From Malaya genurostris (Eukaryota; Arthropoda; Insecta; Diptera; Culicidae): a stretch of 64,000 bases of DNA. The notes under the pieces were generated by a model. It saw only the letters and a list, made by a program, of their open reading frames with translations, did not search any database and was not told the origin of the DNA. Each line of letters starts with the position of its first letter. Within the stretch, counting starts at the first letter, position 1. Below are positions 23,031 through 33,341 of this stretch, in pieces. A program made the translations under genes and the position numbers. The DNA is taken from NCBI RefSeq assembly GCF_030247185.1, contig NC_080571.1, positions 164,830,352 through 164,894,351 on the forward strand, written 5' to 3'.

Positions 23031-23814
23031 CGTTCAGCGGAAGGATAAAACTAAGTTTCTTCAAATCAGCAGTGACATTAAGGTTACCCATATCGAAATA
23101 ACCGCTAGTAAAAGAAAAAGTTAGATGGCGGACCCTGTATTCAATGGATATAACCTTTGTATATGAGAGAGACAAAACAATTGTCATTGAAATTCTGGAC
23201 CCTCTGAATATGTACGGGCCCGTGGGGATTCCTTCCTTTCGCTCTTCCCTTTCGGCGGCCCTGGTCGGAAGTACAGTAAAGAAATAACCGCAGCATCTCA
23301 GAAATAAGGTAGTGTGCCTTATCATACATATCGTTTAATTAAAAAACCTGTTTTAGTCCACCTAGTGGTGTGATGATATTATACTGTGTAATGATATTAT
23401 ACTGTGATGTTCTAAAACATATTTTTTTCGATTCTTGAAAGAATAACCGGAATCAGTTTAGTTGAGCGTTTATTTAATTTTAATGAGCAGGACCGCCAGA
23501 TCATTTTTGGACCAAATGGGCAGCTTGCCCCCTTAAAAAGAGTGCGTTGCTATTGTTCATGAACGGAATGGAATATACAAGTAGTTTTGTGATTGATTTA
23601 TTACAGCGTGTAAAAGATCAGGATATGGACAAAAATCATTTGCGCTATGCAAACACAGAGCTGTCATTTGCATTTTGCAAAATAAAGTCGTAGAATTTTT
23701 TTTAAATCGAGTTTGTCGGTTATGTCGCGATAGACATGTAAAATAGTAACGTTATTGAGTCAATCTTGCAACATTGTTGTTCTTAAATACGTTTTTAACC
23801 TGCGAAGACTAGAA

Positions 23815-24826
23815 AAAAAGTACGGGTGTGTAATGTCAGAGACATAACTGGATGTCGTGAATACGAATAAAACTGACACGATTTCTTTACACTTTCGAAT
23901 TCGAATTGATAGTTGATCAATTGTGTGAATTGCGAAAATATCCCCCTTTTCACTACTAAAATTTTCAACGATTTTTGACGTCGATTATCTCATTTCGGAT
24001 TAGCACAGTTCGGAATATTTTTCTCGAACGATTTTCGCACAGCGAAAAGTGCACGAAGCAAATCAAATTATTTTGGATTTTCACTAAACTGATGATTTCT
24101 ACCTTCGATTTGCAAAGAAGTAATCTTTAGTTATTTAGATAACATTTAGAGCCATTATAACGGCTGATTTTATATAATGTTGTCCACTTTTCGATTCTTG
24201 TTTTCTTTCCCTCCAATGCAAACGACCAGCAGCTGATGCAATCGTTCTTGCTTAAATTGAAATTTGCTTTGTGAACAAAACGACACATCCGCTCGCAGTG
24301 CCAAATGATGGGAAACTGGTTTAATGTGTATCCTCGCCTTGACGACAGGAAGGCAAATGAGAACTATGACCTGAGCGTTTGAGATTCTTAACCACACAGA
24401 AGGTGCGCTCTCCGATGCCGCTGTTTGGATGCGTCTTCTCGCCCCGACGTCTGCTTCCATCCAACGCACAAGAAGAAATGATCGTCCACTGTTCCCCTAT
24501 TATAACGTTAAGTTGAAGATATGTGCCTGACTACCTCAAAATGGTCGTCCTTGCGCGAAAAACCCAAGCAAAAGTAAAGAGTTTTCCGCGTTGTTTGAAA
24601 ATTTTCTGAAAACATAATTTTGAGTTGTTTGTGGTTATATCACACTGTTCAAAATATTATCCTAATTTCCTGATCATATTTTTGATGTAATAGTGAAAGA
24701 ATTATCTGGCTGCCATTAATACAAGTCGAGATATTCACGATTAAGTTCTGCCCATTCTTCCATATGACTAATTTTGAAAAGGCGCCCCATAGTAAAGTAA
24801 GTCGTATTCACGACAAAACTTCGTTC
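23815..24826 (+). repeat. family A, ~1-kb near-complete copy
   Basis: The left end gggtgtgtaatgtcagagac runs into ggatgtcgtgaatacgaa. The right end is ccccatagtaaagtaagtcg then tattcacgacaaaa. The word gtcgtgaatacga is present near both ends in inverted orientation. The same left and right sequences bracket the insertion at 52311-54092. No transposase frame; probably a non-autonomous DNA element. Confidence 0.7.
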
Positions 24827-25189
24827 ATTTGAACAAAATGAGCCTGGTACTGTAACAAGTAGATAAACGAAACGCACAAACTCTGGAACAAAACCTCTTA
24901 TCCATTTATATTTTTATAAGATTACTACAACTCTCCTTAGACTCCTTGTCTGTTCATTTAGCCTTTTCAATAGTTGAAAAAAACTACAAGGATCAGCCCC
25001 ATAGGGATGTTCGAGCCATTGATGTGGAACAAGGCAACCAAAATGTCTAATGATCTACAATCAAACAGTTCAATCAATAGTCACACTTTTGAATCCTCAA
25101 TTGCACGAGAATCTGTTTAGATTGATCTTGATTAGGAACCAACACCGAACATTGTTTTTCTTGATTTGTATTTGTTTTATAGCCGACGA
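24827..25189. other. unassigned intronic DNA
   Basis: No feature recognised between family A and family B. Confidence 0.4.
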
Positions 25190-25640
25190 AACTACACCAA
25201 TATCCCAAATGTATGCAATTATATCTTTGTACATACTTGCGATTCGGATTTCAATATTTAAGCTTCTCTTCGCCAAGCTTGTGTTCAAGTTTTGTATGCA
25301 AGCAGTTAGTTTTATAGCATCGAGTTTCTACCATTCTGCGATTACGGTTGAAGCGATAAACTTTTTCTCATTATGAATCGAGTTCATCTTATATAAATTA
25401 GAAAATAATCTTAAGCACTCGAAATTTATCCTGGGAAAGTTGCACATTTCACAGGCGAAACGACATAACATGGAATTTCATCCGAGATTGCATGACACAA
25501 GATCAGAGCATACCAATTAAAGCTTCAAATCGTTTTATGTCACTTTTTGTCTTGCTGTCTAGCAATAACCTACTTCTAGTATACTACGCGTAGGACTGAA
25601 ACGTTAGCTATAATTTCGCTTCTATTTATAGATATGCGTG
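25190..25640 (-). repeat. family B, minus-orientation copy
   Basis: Reverse complement of 3350-3820, with the same block order. A plus-strand frame across it is an accident of the sequence, not a gene. Confidence 0.55.
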
Positions 25641-26884
25641 CTTCCAACAGCTTCGTTTTTGCATCGACTGACCAATCATATCATATATCCTTCAAACCCG
25701 TCGTCTATGGCAGGGAAATCCGATATGCCGGAGATTTTTAGCAGACAAAATAGGACACTGCTCGCTACTAATCAAAATTTCAATAATTTATAATAATGTG
25801 AAAATACATGGATTGATATATTTAAATCGAATCTTATAAATACTTCCAATCAAATAATGAAATAATGTTAATAATTGATACAAAATATACTGAGCTGTAA
25901 GTGTTTCAAACCTGACCACATTTCTACGTGTATTTTTCCTTGCGTTTCTGATTTGCATCCCTAAATAGAAAATAAAGATGTGTTCCACATCAAAACATAT
26001 CTCTGCCATTGAGCTACCTCCCCTTATCGAGCGTTCTCATAAAATTTCCCAGTTTCATGGATATATGTGGGCTGACCAACTGTAAATATTTCCATAATTT
26101 GAAAAATCATCAAGGAAATTGAATATTATTCTTATTTCTTTCATGATTTCTGAAAATACTGAGGTTGCCAATAGCTTGAAAATTTCGTTTTGACTTTCAG
26201 AATAAAGCCGTTTATGGCCATCTCTTTGCAGTCAAGATTTTAGTTCTACAGCATCTTTTAAAAATGTCATGAAATTGGAGTTATCGTCATTCTTGTCTCT
26301 TTTTATGAGTAGGCCCTGTCTTTGCAAATGTTCTTAAGGAGCTGAATATTTCTAAAAGTGCAATCCGATTATCCATCATTTGTTTCTTATAGACTTTTGA
26401 TATTTCTTCAGTGCTTCAGCGCAATCAAAATGTAATTTGCTCAACAAAGGGGTTTTTATTCGCTGTGCTCCATGTTTCCAGGTAGAAAATCTCTCGTCAA
26501 TCCAAGCCTGTACTTAGTATTTCATAAGTTTTGAACTTGTGAACCAAGTAAAAATCAGATATTTTAGATTTCAGAGATTTTTGAAAACAGTTTTATAATT
26601 TTCATATATGTCAATTTGACCGTAAGCATTTCAAAAGTATGTGTAACAGAAACGTCAAATTGCTCAATTGAGTAATTTTACGTTCCTGTTACGCATACCA
26701 ATGCAATGTATACGAATGTTGCGGGGTTCAATCTCACATTGACGAAATAACATTTATCAATTTCATAATTATACACTGCGGAAAAAGCTGGCAGGATGCG
26801 GCTCGACTGTATAAAAAACGCGCTCACCTTTTTCGCGGTAAATTGGAATTCTTTAGGATTCCGAGTGGGTGTTTTACCCACAGT
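25641..26884. other. unassigned intronic DNA with one hairpin
   Basis: No exon or shared repeat recognised. An imperfect inverted repeat at about 26642-26697 pairs gtaacagaaacgtcaaatt with aattttacgttcctgttac around a short loop, suggesting a small foldback or the fused ends of a MITE. Confidence 0.4.
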
Positions 26885-27715
26885 TCTGGTATAACATTTT
26901 TAACACACTTTACCCTATAATTCCAAAACCAGAATTCGGATCCGGAGAAAATTCAGGAATTTCGTACAAAACCACAGGAATTTCCATTAAAACTACGATT
27001 GTGAAAATCGGTCAAAGCATCACTGAGAAAAGTGAGTGAGATCCATTTGAGAAAATATGACCACTATTTCTTGAGCCTCCGGAATCAGAAACTGGAAACC
27101 AGGATAGCCGAAATCACTTCAGAATTTTTTCTCGTTTTTTGTTTCGTCCAGAAGGACGAAAAGTGAAAATCAGAAGTATTGTAAAGGACCCTAAGCCCAT
27201 TCATCTGAAGTTTGATGAAATCGGTAACGTCATGTTTAAGAAAAGCGAGTAAGTATTTTGAACAAGAATTCTTACACCTTACACCTTCTAATTCCGGAAC
27301 CGGGAGTCGGATCTAGATAAAATTCAGAAGTTTTGTAAAGGACCATATGACCATTCGTTTGAATCTAATTTTTTAAAAATAGATCGCACCATCTCTGAGA
27401 AAAATCAACACAAAAATTTTAATTTTTTTGCGCATTTTTCCACGTAATTCCGCAACCGGAAGTCATACCCAAACAAAATTCATGAATTTTGTATGGGACT
27501 ATAAGAACTTGAATTTAAGTTTGTGTAAATCGGTTTAGAAAAGTTGGTGAATTTATTTTCACAATTTTTTGCACATTTTCCCTCATATTCCGGAATCGGA
27601 AGCCGGATCCATATAATATTCAGGAATTTTGCACGAGACAGCAAGACCTTTCATTTGAATCTAAGTTTGTGAACATCGGTTCAGCATCTCCGAGAAAGGT
27701 AAGTGCAAAAAATGT
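26885..27715 (-). repeat. diverged family S units
   Basis: About three units with cactttaccctataattcc, aaaatcggtcaaagcatc, gagtgagatccattt and ggaaccaggatagccg-like words. Divergence is high compared with the 16330-18450 array. Confidence 0.6.
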
Positions 27716-28252
27716 TACATGCTCACATACGCACATACTCACACATACACACACAGACATTTGATATATGACACTCGGCCTTCCGGACCTCGGATCAAAA
27801 GTAGGTTTTCACAGTAATTGCATAACCTTTGTATATGAGAAAGGCAAAAAATATTGGGTAGGTGCGGCATCTAAACCTATTATAGGGGTCTATCCCCATA
27901 GCCATCACTTCACCTCAATTTTTTACCCGGAACGTACGTCTGTTAACAAACAAATTTTCTATAAGAAGCAACATAAAACCGGGTGTGCCATAACCAAACG
28001 GCGCTGGAATTTTTTTAGCCTCCGCAACATGAACGAGGGTAAATAGTTAAAAATAATGCATTTTTAACTGATAGGAAAGAGCGGTTATTACATACGTTTT
28101 CCTTTGCGTGACGAAATACGCACGCACAGAAACACTTGCGCCAATACATCGATTCGATGTACGAGATCTTGAAAGAGCTAAATCTCGCCCGGATTTACCC
28201 TATAGAAAGTATAAAACATGTTCATAAGGAAATGTCTGTTGGAAATGTTTAC

Positions 28253-28354
28253 CTGGTCTGCCATTGATCCTTCTTGAATATCTGACACGAATATGCCACG
28301 CCCGACTTCAGAATGTTTTCCTTCAATAATCATTATTCCAAGTCCTGCTGGTGG
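28253..28354 (-). CDS. exon of the same multi-PDZ protein (first half of a PDZ domain)
   Basis: This 102-bp exon, 34 codons in phase 0, reads PPAGLGIMIIEGKHSEVGRG followed by IFVSDIQEGSMADQ. GLGI is the carboxylate-binding loop that contacts ligand C-termini. The 'GIFVSDIQEGSMAD' segment is the classic beta-C strand and following turn leading to the G-D-x-IL motif, which lies in the next exon at 19156-19548. The acceptor (minus strand) is tttttccgtag and the donor is CAG/gtaaac. Splicing these two gives one complete PDZ domain of about 80 residues. It is short, and was recognised from the PDZ pattern and clean splice sites. Confidence 0.85.
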
Positions 28355-29030
28355 CTACGGAAAAAAATGAATGTTATAAAATGATAGTACTCAAAGGAGA
28401 TCAAGGATGTAAAGATATAGAGATATATAGATAGATCGAATTAGTTTTGATATTTTCATTTGGCTGAAAATTTGCATTAACATTATTCATGATCTAAATG
28501 AACAATTTGCATCATCACCATTTTGACTTAAGAGCCTGTACGTTTATTAATGGCAATGTTTTATACCATATTCACATTAGTGCTGATATAATTTGATATA
28601 CCGAGATGATATGCATATAATGTCGAAGTGTTCAAATAAGACAAACGAATCGTTTGACTTTTAAGTTGTTAGCTTCAATGTTCTCATTTGTGAAAAAATA
28701 TTACGCTGTTATTCGTTGAAAAATTCAAAATGAAATATTTTTTAGTCGAATGCGCATTATAAATACATTATTCGTTCTTCTGCCCACAAAATATATACAA
28801 AGCCCATTTGAAATTCATCAAATGCGCGTAAAAACCCATCATCTTTTTAACATTTTACATATTTGTTCACATAATTACAATTCAGAAACATTAGCCTAAT
28901 GAATAAAGGTACAAACATTGCCCAGTGCTAAAAAATAATTAAGTTCTACTTATAATCTATCTGAGTCTCTTAAGCCTATTCTTGAAAACAACGAAACCCT
29001 GATTTTATTTTAATTTAATTTTTTTCGTTA
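28355..29030. other. unassigned, presumed upstream intron of the PDZ gene
   Basis: AT-rich, no shared repeat and no further PDZ exon recognised. Confidence 0.45.
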
Positions 29031-29034
29031 ATCT

Positions 29035-29811
29035 TGAAATTATTGAGAAAAAACATCAAATTTATTTTTCAGTGTAAAATTTTTTAAGAGTGCCCTATAG
29101 ATTCCCTACAAATTCTTCCTGGACGCCATTTTTGTAGGATGAACGGTCTTCGAATTACAACGAGAAGAACTAACTGTATAGCCATCAATATGTAGGTTTT
29201 AATAACAGCTTTAAATTAAAAATTATAACAAAAAATTAAAACCATGGTTTGTTTTTATCTCTTTTTCGAATTATTTTGTGACTGTTGAGAAAAAAATTAA
29301 ATTTTTTTTTCAGTGTATATTTTTCCCTAAAACTTCTTCCTGGACGCCATTTTTGTACGATGAACGGTTACCGAATTACAACGAGAAGAACTAACTGTTT
29401 TAGCTGTAACTACTTCATTTTTCAAAACGCACGGATTGGCCATCAAGCCATCAATCTGTAGGTTTTAATAACAGCTTTAAAATTGAAATTATCGAAAAAA
29501 ATTAAATCCTTGATTTTTTTTATTCCTCTTTTTCGGATTATTTTGTAATTATTGAGAAAAAAATCACAAAATCTTTTCAGTGTATATTATTTTTAGAGTG
29601 CCCAATTGATTCTCTACAACTTCTTCCTGAACGTCATTTTTGTACAATTTACGGTTTTCGAGTTACAACGATTTGAAAAAGGCAATTTTTGCCCTTTTTA
29701 AATATCAGTCGTGAGTCGGATTGACCTCTCAATCGGTTCAAAATTTATGGTTTGCCATGCTGAAGCCATGTGCAAAGTTTCATCCAAATCGGAGAAGGTT
29801 GAGTCTGATGA
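29035..29811 (+). repeat. family E tandem repeat, ~2.5-3 units of ~260-280 bp
   Basis: Recurring blocks: 'attattgagaaaaaa', 'cagtgta..tttt', 'cttcttcctggacgccattt', 'gaacggt', 'aattacaacgagaagaact', 'gtaggttttaataacagctt'. Three successive starts are visible near 29035, 29281 and 29550. The 3' end (atcagtcgtgagtcggattg to gatgatctg) matches 8880-8995 and is cut by the LTR retrotransposon. Confidence 0.75.
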
Positions 29812-29815
29812 TCTG
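29812..29815. repeat. target-site duplication TCTG (left)
   Basis: tctg at 29812-29815 is repeated at 45041-45044, immediately outside the two LTRs. A 4-bp duplication is usual for Ty3/gypsy integrases. Confidence 0.8.
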
Positions 29816-31404
29816 TGCAGTAACTGTACCGAGCGGAGCGGGTGGCAGAATAACGACGAAGTTGTTTCTTTTAGTTCTATACGGAGTAACACTCTCCAAT
29901 TCGGTTTCTCTTTTATGTCATTGTATTGATTCATCCATGTGCTTGAGTTTAATATCACGAAATTCACCTTTCCTAAGCTTCAATTTTTTCTGTGCTTTTC
30001 ACTTAAGGTAGCGCTTCGCCGTGGTCACGGGAGTTCGCTGCCTATCCCGGGGTTTCACGCACTTTACAAAAAATTGTGAGAAAACGGGGAAGAAAACGGA
30101 AATTCCAAGAACATACGATTCTAGATAATTAATTTTTCTATCGATTCGTATATAAATTGTGTCTGATAAACATTTTTATCGAAAGATTTCGTGCGAGTTT
30201 TAAAAATAAATGAGTTTTTCCTTATTCTTTCGCACGCACACAATGTCAACGCATGTATTGGGGTGTGCAAAATGCTACATGCGGTAGACGCTAACAACAT
30301 TTCTTTTGTTTTCGTTGTCCGTTCTCTCTGCGTAAACGTTGAATATAGATGAGTAGAAAATGCCAGTAAGTGTTACTACTTTGTAAAATAATTTCTATTC
30401 ATGTTTCAGTAGAACCAGAAATCAGTAATGATTTTCATCGCTACTAGCTTTGACGCTTTGTTAAAAACGTAGCACATCCCTACATATGCGAGTTGTTTAT
30501 AGCGAGAAAAGGAAAAAAGAAAACCAAATTTTAACAAAACTCGCACGAAATCTCGCGAAAGAAAAGCTTTCTAACTGATATTTTTCGCCAAATGCATAGT
30601 AAAATCATTTACCTACAATCGTATGTTTTTGATTTTTCGTGAATCGGGTTAGTATTTTAGAAATTTGCAATTTAGGGTGAAATTTCGGCGACAAAGCAAG
30701 AGGAAGCAGTGAGTTGTCTTGCTTCGACCTGACCACGGCGAAGCGCTACCGTAACAGCTACTTATTCTCAATAGTGCCGGATTAGGCTGTTTTAGGAGTT
30801 CTTTCCCACAATCTAACAAAAAGACACTAACGATTGTTAATAAGGCTAACACTTCACGCAGTCTCACTAAGCTCGGCATATCATTAGGTTTATGCACATA
30901 TGAACGTATGTCCTACTACAGTAAGAAAAACAAACACGTTTACACCATTCCACACCGACTCTGCATTAGAACTGGAACTTGACTTTGAGGTCACTTGATT
31001 CTCAAGCCTCACAATGCACACATATTCCTATGCATACTGTATCATACTCTGCTACTGAACTAGCCACTAACTCTTGAAGCAAAAAACTACTTAATTTGTC
31101 TACCGGGTCAACTCCCGTGACTAGCGCCTAGTTACCGCACTCTGTAAAAACTGAACTGGCCCCTAACTTTTCCCAACTAGGGGTTTTTAAGCTCCTAACA
31201 TTTCACTAACTGTTCGGCCTAAACCCGAAACCGTCGTGACCGTTACCGCGGTTGTCCGTGAAATTTCTTTGCTTACGCAGGGCACCTCAGTGTCGCGCAA
31301 ACAAAAACATCTCAGCAACCCCGAGCGCATTCCAAGAGCGTGTAAACAAAAACTGCTGCGCCAATGCAAACTAGCAATGCAGCAAATTCGCTAAGGGCGC
31401 TGCA
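29816..31404 (-). repeat. 3' LTR, interrupted by a 744-bp MITE
   Basis: Without the insertion at 30007-30750 and a short target duplication this is about 841 bp, the same as the 5' LTR. Apart from scattered single-base changes the two LTRs look alike by eye, suggesting a fairly recent insertion. Confidence 0.9.
30007..30750. mobile_element. 744-bp MITE in the 3' LTR
   Basis: Terminal inverted repeats are perfect over 21 bp, beginning GGTAGCGCTTCGCCGTGGTC at 30007 and ending with its complement at 30750. Comparison with the intact 5' LTR (cttaacagctac) shows the insertion point exactly; TAA is present on both sides, with one extra G at the right edge. A TAA duplication and a GG start fit PIF/Harbinger-type MITEs, but the superfamily remains tentative. 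No coding frame. Confidence 0.85.
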
Positions 31405-31415
31405 TGCCCCCTTAC
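31405..31415 (-). promoter_or_regulatory. polypurine tract next to the 3' LTR
   Basis: On the minus strand, aagtaagggggca directly precedes the 3' LTR start TGCAGCGCCC. A purine run here primes plus-strand DNA synthesis, and it confirms that the element reads on the minus strand. Confidence 0.7.
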
Positions 31416-33270
31416 TTACTGAGCTTGATGATACCTTAAGGGTTAGCATCAAGTCGATTGTGATGGTATCGGACTTAGGTACGGGGATATGGGTACTAAA
31501 AAATTTTGTATAATTTTCATAACTTAATGATAATCTTTTTATGTCCCTAATTTTACGTTGGTCCTAGCGTGCGCATTCCTTCTGCCGTTGCCTGCTGTTT
31601 CATCTCGTCGTCCTCTTCTGCCCCGGGTCTGCTTGCCATCCTTCGTGGTTACTGATCTGCCTGAGTGTGCTCTCGTGGTTTCAGACCGTGGATGTCAGGT
31701 TCCGCCTCCTTCTTTACTGTACTCTCTGGATCTCGGAATACGGAGTATTATCGCCTATCGTAGGGCGTCTCTGGCGAGTACTGATATTTCGCCTTTTATT
31801 TTTAAGCTCTGTGATTTCAATTCCTTTTCTATTGTTGCGGTTCAGCTGTGACTGAATTGTACGGTTTTCCGTTGCAGAAATTGTATTAGATCGACTGCTG
31901 GTTTCGGAGACACGACTCCTGTTACTCTAACTTTCCATATGTTCTCGATTAATCCATGTCAATTCGGATTATCGATGCCCTTCTAGTACCTCCATGGCTG
32001 CTTTACTTGTAATTTCCACTCCCTTGTTTTCGGAAGTTCGAATGTACATTTCTCTGGATTTCGTCAATTGAAGATACTCTCTCGTTGCCCTTTGACATGT
32101 TCAACACATATTTATATGTCGGAGGTTAGGAGCATCCTTACTCTCTGATCAGCGTAAAATGTGGCAAACTTCATTGTGTATACTGTCGCCCGGTCGCTGA
32201 ATTATCAATAGGGTTCGAATTACCCGGACCAAGGTAGCTTAAGTCTCCCTTATTCGCATAACGTGTAAATTTGAGACCTCTGTCTTTCTTCGTCTTCGTC
32301 TCCGCTTCAAGATATTTGCTAGTGGTAAAGGTGGTCCCCTCCATCATTGGCCTGCTGCCACGATTGCACACCTTTCGTATCGCCTTTACATAGGTAGCAT
32401 TGGGTTTACTACCGACATCCTGCCTTTAGCCCGTTCTCAAACATTACTGTGATCACACGCTATTGGGACTTTTCCAGAAAAACTCCTAAACCTTTGCCTA
32501 TGATTTAGCTTTCCGATGGTCTGAATATCTGTGTTCGGTGCGTTTTTATCCTATTTATAGTGTTCTAGTATTTACTGGTATATTGCTTCTATTTATATTT
32601 AATTTCATCATTTGAATGCGTTCTTTATATTTACACCCTTTTGTTCATTATCCTTAGTTCCTTCCTCAGAATCTATCAATTGATACTTTTTTTTTTTCGT
32701 AATAACAATTGTAATTCGTAATGACAATAATATATTTTATTCACCTTGCGGCATGCGAAGGTCGTTGCTGGCTATTATTAATAAAATTAGTCTCTTTCTG
32801 TCTTTTGTGTCCATGCTACCACTCGCTTTCATGCCGCTGTAAACTATTTTCGTCTTACCCTTACGCCTGTCTATTACTTTACTCTTCCCCAAAATTGTTC
32901 GGTTTGGTTCCTGCATCCAGGCCGCAACTCCTCCCATCGGCTTATTGAGTTGACAACGGGGTGCTTTATTAATCTAAAAAAAATACTTAGATTTTTTTTC
33001 TTTTAGTAAAAGTAGGACAAATCAATTGTGAATAAATCCTTGTCCTTTGAGTCCATCATTTCTCCTTTTTTTTCTCAAGTCGCATTCATTCTGGTCATGA
33101 TCCCCTTATCCGGTCATACTATCGTATAATCATACGTACAATCGTAGTAAAGTGCAAAATTTCCATTTCTTTTCGTAATTTCGCAACTCCTCGTTTTTTT
33201 TTGTTTCGTTCGTCGTATCGTTGGTTTGTGTTTTTTTTTATTTTCCCCAAGTGTTATATTTATTTATATA

Positions 33271-33313
<43 letters not shown>

Positions 33314-33341
33314 TTTGTGTGTGTGCTTTAGCTGCCATTCT
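31416..33341 (-). other. 3' untranslated or unrecognised region of the LTR element
   Basis: Between the end of env and the polypurine tract there is about 1.9 kb without a recognisable protein. Short minus-strand frames at 32171-32371 and 32737-32937 have no known motif. An (ATT)n tract lies at about 33268-33312. Confidence 0.5.
33268..33312 (+). repeat. (ATT)n microsatellite
   Basis: About 15 perfect ATT triplets. Confidence 0.9.

Larger units (their letters stand above)
23343..27851 (-). mobile_element. family S ends bracketing other repeats (minus orientation)
   Basis: The left end acctgttttagtccacctag is a reverse-complemented family S 3' terminus. The right end, with gcataacctttgtatatgag at 27822-27841, is a reverse-complemented 5' terminus, preceded by a gacactcggccttccgg block and a CA-rich run. 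Diverged satellite units occupy 26885-27715. Between lie family A (23815-24826) and family B (25190-25640). It may be one element opened by later insertions or two unrelated partial copies. Confidence 0.5.
19549..28252 (-). other. ~8.7-kb intron of the PDZ gene, filled with repeats
   Basis: Bounded by donor gtaaac at 28252 and acceptor cag at 19549 (minus sense). Both sides are phase 0, so the two exons join without a frame change. It contains two family S elements, a SINE, a mariner-like pseudogene, family A and family B copies. No intervening PDZ exon was seen. Confidence 0.75.
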
